Shown here: positions 48,087-55,984 of the stretch, in pieces
Layout: every line of letters begins with the position of its first letter
How positions within the stretch are numbered: the first letter of the stretch is position 1
Assembly: GCF_015752315.1 (NCBI RefSeq)
Contig: NZ_JADOVJ010000001.1
Span: forward strand, 1,116,001 to 1,180,000
Source: Nocardioides luteus
GTDB lineage: Bacteria > Actinomycetota > Actinomycetes > Propionibacteriales > Nocardioidaceae
DNA: 64,000 nt
Direction: 5' to 3'
Translations under genes and position numbers: made by a program
Notes under the pieces: model-generated
The model's database searches: none
What the model was told of the DNA's origin: nothing
What the model saw: only the letters and a program-made list of their open reading frames with translations

Positions 48087-48157
48087 TGTAACACGTTGTT
48101 CGTAGTACTACTCGCCCTATCAGATAGGGCGAGTAGTACTACGAACAACGTGTTACA
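48087..48157. repeat. Palindromic element, GTGTAACACG family, copy 2 (34-bp perfect arms)
   Basis: The arms 48087-48120 and 48124-48157 are perfect reverse complements with a CAG centre. The ends (TGTAACACG...CGTGTTACA) and the core (GGGCGAGTAGT, CTACGAAC) recur in copy 1 at 39664-39736. It lies between two genes of the same direction and ends 11 bp before the -10 of the next gene. Confidence 0.9.
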
Positions 48158-48168
48158 GCGGCGCCCGG

Positions 48169-48174
48169 TAGCCT
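48169..48174 (+). promoter_or_regulatory. -10 element (TAGCCT), leaderless D-amino-acid-oxidase-like gene
   Basis: TAGCCT, 7 nt, then ATG 48182. The -35 position would fall inside the palindromic element. Confidence 0.5.
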
Positions 48175-48181
48175 GCCGCGC

Positions 48182-49063
48182 ATGCGGGTAACGGTGGTGG
48201 GAGCCGGAGTCATCGGGCTCTCGTGCGCGGTGCGGTTGCTGGAGGCCGGCCACGAGGTGAGCGTGATCGGCCGGGAGCGGACGAGCGGAACGACATCGGC
48301 GGTGGCCGGCGGGTTCTGGTTCCCCTACCTGGCCGAGCCGCGCGACCGGGTGACGGCCTGGGCGGCCGAGACCTTCCTCGAGCTCGCCCGGCTGGCCAGG
48401 GAGGAGCCGGAGGCAGGCGTACGCATGGTGCACGGCACGCAGCACAACCCCGGGACCGACCTGTGGTGGGCCGCGCCGCTCACCGACCTGGCCGTCAGCG
48501 AGGACCGGGCCGAGTTCACCGTCCCGATCGCCGAGATGCCGGTCTACCTGCCGTGGCTCGAGCGGCAGGTCACCGAGACCGGCGGGAGCATCACCACCGG
48601 GACGGTCGACGACCTGGAGAGCCTGGACTCCGACGTCGTGGTCAACGCGACCGGCCTCGGCGCGCGCGAGCTGGTCGGCGACACCAGCCTCTACCCGGTC
48701 CAGGGCCAGATCGTCCTCCTCGAGCCGGGCGCCACCGAGGAGTGGCTGGAGGCCGAGGGCGAGGCTCCCTCCTACGTCTTCCCGCGCGGCGGGGACACCG
48801 TGGTCGGAGGTACGTCGGTGCCGCACGCCTGGGACCAGAGCCCTGACCCGCGTACGGCTGAGCGGATCCTCGCCGATGCCACCGCCGCCATGCCGGAGAT
48901 CGCGAACGTCGAGGTCAGGGGCCACAAGGTCGGCCTCCGGCCGGCCCGCTCCTCGGTCCGGCTGGAGCGCGAGGGGCGGGTCGTGCACTGCTACGGCCAC
49001 GGCGGCGCCGGGGTGACCCTGAGCTGGGGCTGCGCCACCGAGGTGGCCGCGCTCGTGAAGTAA
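48182..49063 (+). CDS. FAD-dependent D-amino acid oxidase-like protein
   Basis: The product is 293 aa. The dinucleotide fold is VTVVGAGVIGLSCAVRLLEAG (split across ~3-23), GGFWFPYLAEPRDRV fits the DAO active-site loop, VVVNATGLGARELVGD (~152-167) is typical of DAO/DASPO, and the C-terminal GLRPARSSVRLE and YGHGGAGVTLSWGCA contact FAD and substrate carboxylate. It would oxidise D-amino acids to 2-oxo acids, ammonia and H2O2. It is slightly shorter than most DAOs (~320). Substrate preference is unknown. Confidence 0.88.
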   Translation: MRVTVVGAGVIGLSCAVRLLEAGHEVSVIGRERTSGTTSAVAGGFWFPYLAEPRDRVTAWAAETFLELARLAREEPEAGVRMVHGTQHNPGTDLWWAAPLTDLAVSEDRAEFTVPIAEMPVYLPWLERQVTETGGSITTGTVDDLESLDSDVVVNATGLGARELVGDTSLYPVQGQIVLLEPGATEEWLEAEGEAPSYVFPRGGDTVVGGTSVPHAWDQSPDPRTAERILADATAAMPEIANVEVRGHKVGLRPARSSVRLEREGRVVHCYGHGGAGVTLSWGCATEVAALVK

Positions 49064-49083
49064 GGCTCGCCTAACTCTGCTGT

Positions 49084-49089
49084 TACCCT
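49084..49089 (+). promoter_or_regulatory. -10 element (TACCCT) of the 58-aa Cys-rich gene
   Basis: TACCCT, 6 nt, then GTG 49096. Confidence 0.5.
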
Positions 49090-49095
49090 TCGAGC

Positions 49096-49272
49096 GTGGG
49101 CAAGAAGAGGAAACCTCCCAAGACGGAGTGCTGCGTGTCGAAGTCGCGGTGCAAGCGGTGTCCGATCCGCATGCTCAAGGAGGGCACCCTGCCCGAGGGG
49201 ATGACGGTCAAGAAGCGCCGTCTGGTGACCCTCGACGGCAAGCCGGTCAAGAAGAAGCACCTCGCCGCCTGA
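49096..49272 (+). CDS. Small basic Cys-rich protein, 58 aa
   Basis: The frame runs GTG 49096 to TGA 49270-49272 and encodes GKKRKPPKTECCVSKSRCKR, then a CPIRMLKEG segment, with a Lys/Arg-rich C-terminus (VKKRRLVTLDGKPVKKKHLAA). Four cysteines (C-C-x6-C-x2-C) could bind zinc or form disulfides, and basic residues dominate, suggesting nucleic-acid binding. I recall similar short CC-RCKRCP proteins in other actinobacteria but no function. The TACCCT hexamer 6 nt upstream gives it its own leaderless promoter. Its last 26 bp overlap the convergent MFS gene. Confidence 0.72.
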   Translation: MGKKRKPPKTECCVSKSRCKRCPIRMLKEGTLPEGMTVKKRRLVTLDGKPVKKKHLAA

Positions 49273-50683
49273 GCCTGCTCATCCCCGCCGTCCGTCGCGG
49301 CAGGGTGAGAGTGAGGCCGCCGACCGCCAGCATCGCGACCGCGAGGACGTATCCGGTCCGCGCGAAGTCGCCGTCCCAGCTGAGGTAGAGAGCGCCGACG
49401 AGCGCGGATCCGAGCGCCAGGCCCACCTGCATCACGGTGATCAGCAGGCCGCCGCCGAGGCCGGCGAGATGGCTCGGGACCTGGCTCAGCGCGATGCCCA
49501 TGAGCGGCGACCAGAGCAGGCCGAAGCCGGCGCCGATGACGACCATGCCGACCGCGACCGTGGCCGGGCTGAATCGTGATGCCGGTTCGAGGGCGGCGAT
49601 CGCACGGCTGACCAGCGCGAACCCCGCCGCGCCGAGGACGGCCCCGGAGGTGAGGACGCCGGTGCCGAAGCGCGGTGTCAACCGTCCCGAGACCACCGAG
49701 GTGGCCAGGAATGCCAGTCCGAGGGGAAGCATGCTGGCCCCGATCTGAACCGCCGAGAGCCCTCGGGTCGCCGCGGTGATCGAGAAGATGAACGTGAAGC
49801 CGCTGAACGCGACGTACATCGGCAGTCCGGTGCCCAGGCCGGCCGAGACGCTGCGGAACCTGAAGAGGGAGAGCGGAACCAGCGGGATCGACGCGCGGCG
49901 CTCGAGCCTGGCCTGCCACCACACGAACGCCGCTGCCGCCACGGGGGTGCCGGCGAGGCAGATCCAGGTCCAGGCCGGCCAGCCCAGGGCGCGCCCCTCG
50001 GTGAGGGGCAGGACCAGCAGGGTCATCAGGATGCCCAGCAGCGCGGCACCTCCGATGTCGAGCCGGCTCGGTGCCGGGGCCTTCGACTCCGGCAGGTAGC
50101 GCACCACGACGACGATGACGACGGCGACCAGCGCGGACGTCACCCAGAAGAGGGAGCGCCAGCCGAGGGATGAGTCGGTGAGGACGCCGCCGGCGAGGAA
50201 CGCGACCGAGAAGGCCACCCCCGCGGTCGCGCCGAAGAGCGCCATCGCGCGGACCCGGTGGTGGCCGTCGGTGTTTGCATGGATGCTGGCCAGCACCTGT
50301 GGGGCGACGAGGGCGGCGGTCGCGCCTTGCAGCAGCCTGGCCCCGACCAGCACCTCGGAGCTCTGCGCGACGGCGCAGAGCAGCCCGGTGACGGCGAAGA
50401 GCACCAGCCCGATCGACAGCATCCGACGGCGGCCGTGCGAGTCCCCGAGCCGTCCGCCGATGACGACGAGAGAGGCGTAGACGACGCCGTACGCCGCCAC
50501 GACCAGCTGCAGGACGCCCGGTGAGGCATGCAGCTCGGCACCGATCTCGCCGAGGGCGACGGTGACCGACACGAAGGAGATGACCGGCACCGCGACCGCG
50601 CACAGCGCGGCGGCGAGCGCCAGAGGATGGAGTCGGCGGGGCTCGGTGGCACCACCGACGGCTTCAGGAGATGTCATGGTCAT
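49247..50683 (-). CDS. MFS transporter, drug-efflux type (14-TM DHA2-like)
   Basis: The product is 478 aa with about fourteen TM helices. Motif A is GGRLGDSHGRRRMLSIGLVL (~75-94), and GARLLQGATAALVAPQVLASI (~112) is the motif B/C region typical of EmrB/QacA exporters. ATG 50683 was chosen (second ATG at 50677). It is divergent from an XRE-family regulator 114 bp away that is likely to control it. The C-terminal end overlaps the convergent small Cys-rich gene. Confidence 0.88.
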   Translation of the reverse strand: MTMTSPEAVGGATEPRRLHPLALAAALCAVAVPVISFVSVTVALGEIGAELHASPGVLQLVVAAYGVVYASLVVIGGRLGDSHGRRRMLSIGLVLFAVTGLLCAVAQSSEVLVGARLLQGATAALVAPQVLASIHANTDGHHRVRAMALFGATAGVAFSVAFLAGGVLTDSSLGWRSLFWVTSALVAVVIVVVVRYLPESKAPAPSRLDIGGAALLGILMTLLVLPLTEGRALGWPAWTWICLAGTPVAAAAFVWWQARLERRASIPLVPLSLFRFRSVSAGLGTGLPMYVAFSGFTFIFSITAATRGLSAVQIGASMLPLGLAFLATSVVSGRLTPRFGTGVLTSGAVLGAAGFALVSRAIAALEPASRFSPATVAVGMVVIGAGFGLLWSPLMGIALSQVPSHLAGLGGGLLITVMQVGLALGSALVGALYLSWDGDFARTGYVLAVAMLAVGGLTLTLPRRTAGMSRLRRRGASS

Positions 50684-50723
50684 GTTCTCAACCCTGAGGG
50701 TGGTGCTATCCCGGTGGTGAGTG

Positions 50724-50759
50724 CCTGGTTATCCAGGTATCAGCGGTGCCTGGCTAACC
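50724..50759. promoter_or_regulatory. Candidate operator between MFS and XRE genes
   Basis: CCTGG-TTAT-CCAGG (50724-50737) is a perfect inverted repeat. Its left part TGCCTGGTTA recurs as TGCCTGGCTAACC (50747-50759). This fits a site bound by the divergent XRE regulator. Confidence 0.5.
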
Positions 50760-50797
50760 GCTGGCCATCGGCGTACCGCGGGGTGACCATAGGAGCC

Positions 50798-51649
50798 ATG
50801 GCCACCAGCACCGCCGGGCGAGCAGAGCTCGCCGCCTTCCTGCGCACGCGCCGTGAACGGATCACCCCGGAGGACGTCGGGCTGCCCGGCGGCGGCCGGC
50901 GACGTACGCCTGGTCTGAGGCGCGAGGAGGTCGCGCTGCTCGCCGGGGTCGGTGTCACCTGGTACACCTGGCTCGAGCAGGGCCGCGACATCAATGCGTC
51001 GGTCCAGGTGCTGGAGGCGGTCGCGCGTACGCTGCGGATGGACTCCCAGGAGCGTTGGCACCTCTTCCAGCTGGCCGGTGTCACCGTCGTGCCTCCTGCC
51101 CAGGAGGGTTCGCTGGTGGACCGCCCGCGGCAGGAGGTCCTGGACCAGCTCGACCCGCTGCCTGCCGTGGTGACGTCGCCCCGCTTCGACATCATGGGAT
51201 ACAACCGGGCGTACAACCGGATGATGGGTGACATCGACCGCGTGGAGCCGGGGGAGCGGAACACCGCGTGGCTGTTCTTCACCGACCCTTACTGCAAGAA
51301 CATGTGCGTGGGCAACCGGCCGGCGGCGGCCGCGCACCTGGTCGGAACTCTGCGGGCGACGATGGCCCAGCACCTCGACGACCCGCTGTGGACCGGTCTC
51401 GTGCAGCGACTGCGGGAGGCCTCGCCGGAGTTCGACGAGGTGTGGATGCGCCATGACGTGGTCGACGCCCCGGTGCCGGCCAAGGACTTCGTCAGCCCGG
51501 TGGGCGACCTTCATCTGACCTCGACGCGCTTCGGCGTCGGCTCCGGCGGCTCCCGGATGATGGTCTACACGCCTCGTGACCAGGTGACCGCGGAGCGCTT
51601 GGAGGCACTGGTGGCCTACGACGAGCGGCACCGGCTGCGGGCAGTCTGA
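50798..51649 (+). CDS. XRE-family regulator with MmyB-like ligand-binding domain
   Basis: The product is 283 aa. The N-terminal HTH contains LRTRRERITPEDVGLPGGGR, RRTPGLRREEVALLAGV and TWYTWLEQGRDINASVQVLEA. The C-terminal domain (~105-283) with FDIMGYNRAYNRMMGD and WLFFTDP is the MmyB-like ligand pocket, which binds fatty acids in MltR-type members. Such regulators usually repress the adjacent divergent transporter or oxidoreductase. ATG 50798 gives the canonical N-terminus. Confidence 0.9.
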   Translation: MATSTAGRAELAAFLRTRRERITPEDVGLPGGGRRRTPGLRREEVALLAGVGVTWYTWLEQGRDINASVQVLEAVARTLRMDSQERWHLFQLAGVTVVPPAQEGSLVDRPRQEVLDQLDPLPAVVTSPRFDIMGYNRAYNRMMGDIDRVEPGERNTAWLFFTDPYCKNMCVGNRPAAAAHLVGTLRATMAQHLDDPLWTGLVQRLREASPEFDEVWMRHDVVDAPVPAKDFVSPVGDLHLTSTRFGVGSGGSRMMVYTPRDQVTAERLEALVAYDERHRLRAV

Positions 51650-51763
51650 CGGACGTGCTGGTTCCGGTCCTCGAACAAGTGCGGAAATTGGGCCGCTGAT
51701 CCATTGCCCGGGTGGTAGGAATTGCTTTGCAGTCGATTACCTACTCGTGCAAGGACGTTACCG

Positions 51764-53590
51764 ATGCCTCACGCCACCCGCCGCTCTGTCCTGTCCGGTG
51801 CTGCTGTCACGGGCGCCGCGGCGCTGAGCGCTGCCGGTTACACCGCCACCCCGGCGTACGCGGGAAAGCCGGACACCGTCCGGCTGACCGTGCTCGGCAC
51901 GACCGACCTGCACGGCAACGTCTTCAACTGGGACTACTACAAGAACGCCGAGTTCTCGAACAGCGCCGGCAACGAGATCGGCGTCGCCAAGGTCAAGACG
52001 CTGATCGATGCGGTGCGCGAGGAGCGACGCGGCGAGCCGATCCTCACGATCGACGCCGGTGACACCATCCAGGGCACCCCGCTGGCCTACTACTACGCCC
52101 GGATCGACCCGATCACCGAGGGCGCGATCCACCCGATGGCTCGGGCCATGAACCTGGTCGGCTACGACGCCGCGGCGCTCGGCAACCACGAGTTCAACTA
52201 CGGCATCGACACGATCCGGAAGTTCGAGGAGCAGGTGAACTTCCCGATGCTCGGCGCCAACGCGGTCGACCCGTCGACCAAGCTGCCGGTCTTCCCGCCC
52301 TACATCATCAAGGACTACGACCTCGGCCGCGGCCGCCGCCTCCGGGTGGGTGTGCTCGGTCTGACCAACCCCGGCATCGCGATCTGGGACAAGGCCAACG
52401 TCGAGGGGAAGATGGAGTTTCCCGGGCTGGTCGAGCAGGCCAAGATCTTCGTGCCCGAGCTCAAGAAGGCCGGCTGCGACCTCGTCATCATCAGCGCCCA
52501 CTCCGGCGCCGACACCTCCAGCTCCTACGGCGACGAGCTGCCCCCGGAGAACGCCTCCACCCTGGTCGCCGAGCAGGTGCCGGACGTCGACGCGATCCTC
52601 GTCGGCCACGCCCACCGGGAGATCACCCAGCGCTACGTCACCAACACCGAGACCGGCAAGCAGGTGCTGCTGACCGAGCCGCTCTACTGGGGTATGCGCG
52701 TCTCCGTGATGGACCTGGTCGTACGCCGCGAGAAGCGTCACGGCCGGCCCCGTTGGGTCCTGCAGTCGGCGACCTCGCAGACGCTCAACTCCAACACCGT
52801 CGACGCCGACCCGGAGGTCTCGGCCGCCGTGCAGGAGCAGCACGACGTGGTGATCGACTACGTCAACTCCGTCGTCGGCACCTCGGCCGTGGAGATGCTG
52901 GCCGCGCGGGCGGTCGTGGAGGACGTACCGATCATCGACTTCGTCAACTTCGTCCAGGCCGACGCGGTCAAGGCGGCGCTCACCGGTTCCGACGCGGAGC
53001 TGCCGGTCATCTCGATCGCGGCCCCGTTCAGCCGTGCCGCGGCCTTCCCGGCGGGCGAGGTGACCGTACGCGACGTCGCCGGTCTCTACATCTACGACAA
53101 CACCCTGATGGCCGTGCGCATCACCGGCGCCCAGCTCAAGGACTACCTCGAGTTCACCGCGCGCTACTTCAAGCAGGTCAGCGGCACCGGCCCGTTCCCG
53201 ATCGACCAGGTGACCAACGCGCCGACCAACACCGCGCCGAACGGCACGCCCGACTACAACTTCGACACGATCGCCGGCCTGGACGCGCCGCTGACCTACG
53301 ACATCGACATCTCCGTCCCGGTGGGTTCGCGGATCACCGGCCTCGCCTACGGCGGCGTCGCGGTCACGGATGCCCAGGAGTTCGTGCTCGCGGTCAACAA
53401 CTACCGCCAGTCCGGTGGCGGCGGCTTCCCGCACGTCACCGACGCCACCGTGGTCTACAACCAGCAGGTCGAGATCCGACAGCTGCTCATCGACTGGGTC
53501 ACCGCTCACCAGGTCATCGACCCGGCCGCCTTCGCCTCGGTCGACTGGCGCCTCGTCTCCGGCGGCGAGCCGATCACCGTCAACTCCTGA
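51764..53590 (+). CDS. Secreted 5'-nucleotidase / 2',3'-cyclic phosphodiesterase family protein
   Basis: The product is 608 aa. A Tat signal (Arg6-Arg7 in TRRSVLSGAAVTGAAAL) ends near TPAYAGKP. The metallophosphatase domain shows GTTDLHGNVFNWDYY, TIDAGDTIQGTPLAYYYA, ALGNHEFNYG, ISAHSGAD and VGHAHREI (the His/Asp metal ligands). The C-terminal 5'-nucleotidase domain has NFVQADAVKAAL and NNYRQSGGGGFPHV. It would dephosphorylate extracellular nucleotides or cyclic nucleotides for phosphate and nucleoside uptake. No cell-wall anchor motif is seen. AAGGA lies 8 nt before the ATG. Confidence 0.93.
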   Translation: MPHATRRSVLSGAAVTGAAALSAAGYTATPAYAGKPDTVRLTVLGTTDLHGNVFNWDYYKNAEFSNSAGNEIGVAKVKTLIDAVREERRGEPILTIDAGDTIQGTPLAYYYARIDPITEGAIHPMARAMNLVGYDAAALGNHEFNYGIDTIRKFEEQVNFPMLGANAVDPSTKLPVFPPYIIKDYDLGRGRRLRVGVLGLTNPGIAIWDKANVEGKMEFPGLVEQAKIFVPELKKAGCDLVIISAHSGADTSSSYGDELPPENASTLVAEQVPDVDAILVGHAHREITQRYVTNTETGKQVLLTEPLYWGMRVSVMDLVVRREKRHGRPRWVLQSATSQTLNSNTVDADPEVSAAVQEQHDVVIDYVNSVVGTSAVEMLAARAVVEDVPIIDFVNFVQADAVKAALTGSDAELPVISIAAPFSRAAAFPAGEVTVRDVAGLYIYDNTLMAVRITGAQLKDYLEFTARYFKQVSGTGPFPIDQVTNAPTNTAPNGTPDYNFDTIAGLDAPLTYDIDISVPVGSRITGLAYGGVAVTDAQEFVLAVNNYRQSGGGGFPHVTDATVVYNQQVEIRQLLIDWVTAHQVIDPAAFASVDWRLVSGGEPITVNS

Positions 53591-53606
53591 GCGCCGACTC
53601 GGCTCG

Positions 53607-53882
53607 TCAGCGGGGGTTGATCCAGTTGAGCAGCTGACTCATCGAGATCAGCAGGTCGTCCAGCCGCCGCTCGACGCTGTCCAGGCGCGCGTTGACGCTG
53701 TCGATCGCGGCGTCGGTGCGCTCCATCCGCCCCTTGATCGCATGGAACTCCGCCGTGTGCATCTGCTGCATCGTCAGGAGATCGATCATGATCGCCTCGA
53801 CGTCGCTCACGGACAGGCGGCCCCCAACGCCATGCCCCGAGTAGTTCATGGACATGGCGTGAATCTTGTCACGCAGTTCCAT
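53607..53882 (-). CDS. Hypothetical coiled-coil protein, 91 aa
   Basis: I do not recognise a family. The C-terminal two thirds form heptad-like coiled coil (FHAIKGRMERTDAAIDSVNA, RLDSVERRLDDLLISM). The N-terminus has MNYSGHGVGG; the true start may be one of the internal ATGs at 53855 or 53849 rather than 53882. It has no TM segment. It lies upstream of nothing obvious and converges on the 5'-nucleotidase gene. TACGTT lies just ahead of the first ATG, so a near-leaderless transcript is likely. Confidence 0.55.
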   Translation of the reverse strand: MELRDKIHAMSMNYSGHGVGGRLSVSDVEAIMIDLLTMQQMHTAEFHAIKGRMERTDAAIDSVNARLDSVERRLDDLLISMSQLLNWINPR

Positions 53883-53944
53883 GCGAAACGTATGGAATGG
53901 TGTTTCGCCGACGTGAACTTGCCTGACCGTGCACCAACTGTTGG

Positions 53945-54619
53945 TCAGAAGAGTCTCTCGGTCGGATCGTCGAGGCCGCGCAGCGCGTCGTAGTCGACGA
54001 TCGCGCAGGTGATGCCGCGGTCCTCGGCGAGCACGCGGGCCTGCGGTTTGATGGCCTGGGCTGCGAAGATGCCCCGCACCGGCGCCAGCAGCGGGTCGCG
54101 GTTGAGCAGCTCGAGATATCGGGTCAGCTGCTCGACACCGTCGATCTCACCGCGTCGCTTGATCTCGACGGCGACCGACTTCCCGTCGGCGTCGCGGCAC
54201 ATCAGGTCGACCGGGCCGATCGCGGTCGGGTACTCGCGGCGTACGAGGGTCAGGCCCTCGCCCAGCGTCGCCGGGTGGTCGGCGAGGAGCTCCTGGAGGT
54301 GCTTCTCGACGCCGTCCTTCTGCAGACCGGGGTCGATGCCCAGGTCATGCGACGTCTCGTGGTGGATCTCGTCGATCAGGATCCGCAGGGTGTCATCGGT
54401 CTTGGAGGTGACGGTCCACTCGACGCGGCCGTCCTCGGACTTGCCCTCCGAGAGGGTGCAGGGCGGCGACATCCAGTTGAGGGGCTTGTAGGAGCCCCCG
54501 TCGGAGTGGACCAGCACCGATCCGTCGGCCTTGAGCATCAACACCCTGGTGGCCATCGGGAGGTGGGCGGTGAGCCGCCCCGCGTAGTCGACCTGGCAGG
54601 TGGCAACGACGAGTCTCAC
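53945..54619 (-). CDS. nucS: Mismatch-specific endonuclease NucS (EndoMS)
   Basis: The product is 224 aa. The N-terminal dimerisation domain is [53 protein letters not shown]. The C-terminal RecB-like nuclease has [24 protein letters not shown], with the D-ExK catalytic residues. It performs non-canonical mismatch repair in actinobacteria and archaea that lack MutS/MutL. GTG 54619 was chosen: TACGTT sits 6 nt upstream and the protein then starts like other NucS. An ATG six codons earlier overlaps this -10. Confidence 0.95.
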   Translation of the reverse strand: MRLVVATCQVDYAGRLTAHLPMATRVLMLKADGSVLVHSDGGSYKPLNWMSPPCTLSEGKSEDGRVEWTVTSKTDDTLRILIDEIHHETSHDLGIDPGLQKDGVEKHLQELLADHPATLGEGLTLVRREYPTAIGPVDLMCRDADGKSVAVEIKRRGEIDGVEQLTRYLELLNRDPLLAPVRGIFAAQAIKPQARVLAEDRGITCAIVDYDALRGLDDPTERLF

Positions 54620-54625
54620 CGGGAG

Positions 54626-54631
54626 AACGTA
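54626..54631 (-). promoter_or_regulatory. -10 element (TACGTT), leaderless nucS start
   Basis: TACGTT on the minus strand, 6 nt, then GTG 54619; it decides the start. Confidence 0.55.
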
Positions 54632-54670
54632 TCGCATGGGCCCATGTGAGCAGCGTCACGCCACCAGGGG

Positions 54671-54684
54671 TTACTCATGGGTAA
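54671..54684 (+). promoter_or_regulatory. Candidate acyl-CoA operator TTACTCATGGGTAA
   Basis: This near-palindrome differs at two positions from TTACTGATCGGTAA in the mutase promoter (45432-45445). It lies 24 bp before the 3-hydroxyacyl-CoA dehydrogenase ATG and 52 bp from the nucS start. CAGTCT 8 nt before the ATG is a possible -10. Confidence 0.5.
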
Positions 54685-54707
54685 TAAATTTGGCAGTCTT
54701 CCGTCGC

Positions 54708-55874
54708 ATGACGGTTTCGACTCAGGGTTCCATCCACGACGTGCTCGTACTGCCCTACCTCAACCACGCGATTCGCATGCTCGAGTCGGGCTACGCCACC
54801 GCCACCGACATCGACAACGCCATGCGCTTCGGCTGCGGCTACCCCCAGGGACCGCTGGCCACGGTCGACGAGATCGGCGCCTCCGTCGTACGCGACGCGC
54901 TGCTCGCCCGCTTCGAGGAGACCGGCGACAACCTGCACAAGCCCGCCGACCTGCTCACCCGGGTCGCCGACGAGGCCGGGTCGTTCACCGGCGCGGACGG
55001 GGACGACGTACGCGCTCCGGAGCTGCGCCACACGATCGAGAAGATCGGCGTGGTCGGCACCGGCACGATGGCCTCCGGCATCGTCCAGGTCTTCGCCCAG
55101 GCGGGCTACGACGTCGTCTTCGTCGGCCGCTCCCAGGAGAAGCTCGACGGCGTCGTCGCCGGGATCACCAAGTCGCTCGACAAGGCCATCGCCAAGGGCC
55201 GCTCGGACGAGGCGACCAAGGCGGGCGTGCTCGGCCGGCTCACCGGGAGCACCTCGCGCGAGGACCTCGCCGAGGCCGACCTGATCGTCGAGGGCATCGC
55301 CGAGGACCTCGAGGTGAAGACCGAGCTCTTCAAGGACCTCGACCGGATCGCCAAGGCGGGCGCCATCCTGGCCACGACCACCAGCTCGATGCCGATCACC
55401 GAGCTCGCCAAGGTGACCGCGCGCCCCGGCGACGTCATCGGGATGCACTTCTTCAACCCCGCGCCGGTCATGAAGCTCGTCGAGGTGGTCACCACCGACC
55501 TCACCTCCGCCGAGGTCGACGAGACCGTGCGCGCGCTGTCCACGGCGGTCAAGAAGGTGCCGGTCTCCTGCGGCGACCGCTCCGGCTTCATCGTCAACGC
55601 CCTGCTCTTCCCCTACCTGAACGACGCCGTCAAGCTGCACGAGTCCGGCGTCGCGATGGACGAGATCGACACCGCGATCAAGGAGTCGGCCAAGTTCCCG
55701 ATGGGCCCCTTCGAGCTCCTCGACGTGGTCGGCAACGACGTCTCCCTGGCGATCCAGTCCGAGCTCCGCAGCGAGTTCGGCGAGCCCGGCTTCGACCCCG
55801 CGCCTCTCCTGGTCCAGAAGGTCCAGGAGGGCAAGCTCGGCCGCAAGACCGGCGAGGGCTTCCACACCTACTGA
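54708..55874 (+). CDS. 3-hydroxyacyl-CoA dehydrogenase lacking the first Rossmann domain of a double-module protein
   Basis: The product is 388 aa. Residues ~10-100 (LPYLNHAIRMLESGYATATD, MRFGCGYPQGPLATVDEIG) align with a 3HCDH C-terminal domain. They are followed by a complete module: NAD-binding IGVVGTGTMASGIVQVFAQA (~111), MHFFNPAPVMKLVEVV, SCGDRSGFIVNALLFPYLND and GEGFHTY at the end. The 592-aa paralogue at 56553 has two full modules, and this protein equals it minus the first ~200 residues. The upstream DNA is nucS, so the missing part is not nearby. The complete module should oxidise 3-hydroxyacyl- or 3-hydroxybutyryl-CoA. Confidence 0.88.
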   Translation: MTVSTQGSIHDVLVLPYLNHAIRMLESGYATATDIDNAMRFGCGYPQGPLATVDEIGASVVRDALLARFEETGDNLHKPADLLTRVADEAGSFTGADGDDVRAPELRHTIEKIGVVGTGTMASGIVQVFAQAGYDVVFVGRSQEKLDGVVAGITKSLDKAIAKGRSDEATKAGVLGRLTGSTSREDLAEADLIVEGIAEDLEVKTELFKDLDRIAKAGAILATTTSSMPITELAKVTARPGDVIGMHFFNPAPVMKLVEVVTTDLTSAEVDETVRALSTAVKKVPVSCGDRSGFIVNALLFPYLNDAVKLHESGVAMDEIDTAIKESAKFPMGPFELLDVVGNDVSLAIQSELRSEFGEPGFDPAPLLVQKVQEGKLGRKTGEGFHTY

Positions 55875-55903
55875 TCCCGCCCGGCCGAGGCGTCACGTAC
55901 GTC

Positions 55904-55977
55904 GGCCGAGGCGTCACCTACGCGAATCGAGTCGTCACCCCGGTGACGGCTCGATTCGCCTGTCTGACGCCTCGGCC
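55904..55977. terminator. Long nested palindrome between convergent genes
   Basis: Outer arms GGCCGAGGCGTCA / TGACGCCTCGGCC (55904-55916, 55965-55977), middle arms GCGAATCGAG / CTCGATTCGC (55922-55931, 55950-55959) and inner CGTCACC / GGTGACG (55933-55939, 55942-55948) nest into one cruciform. The left outer arm is also tandemly repeated at 55883-55895. Probably a bidirectional terminator. Confidence 0.75.
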
Positions 55978-55984
55978 TCCTCGG

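Noticed and set aside
49083..50603. A 506-codon minus-strand frame overlapping the MFS gene
   Set aside because: Arg/Gly/Pro-rich out-of-frame reading of the MFS transporter in the neighbouring frame.
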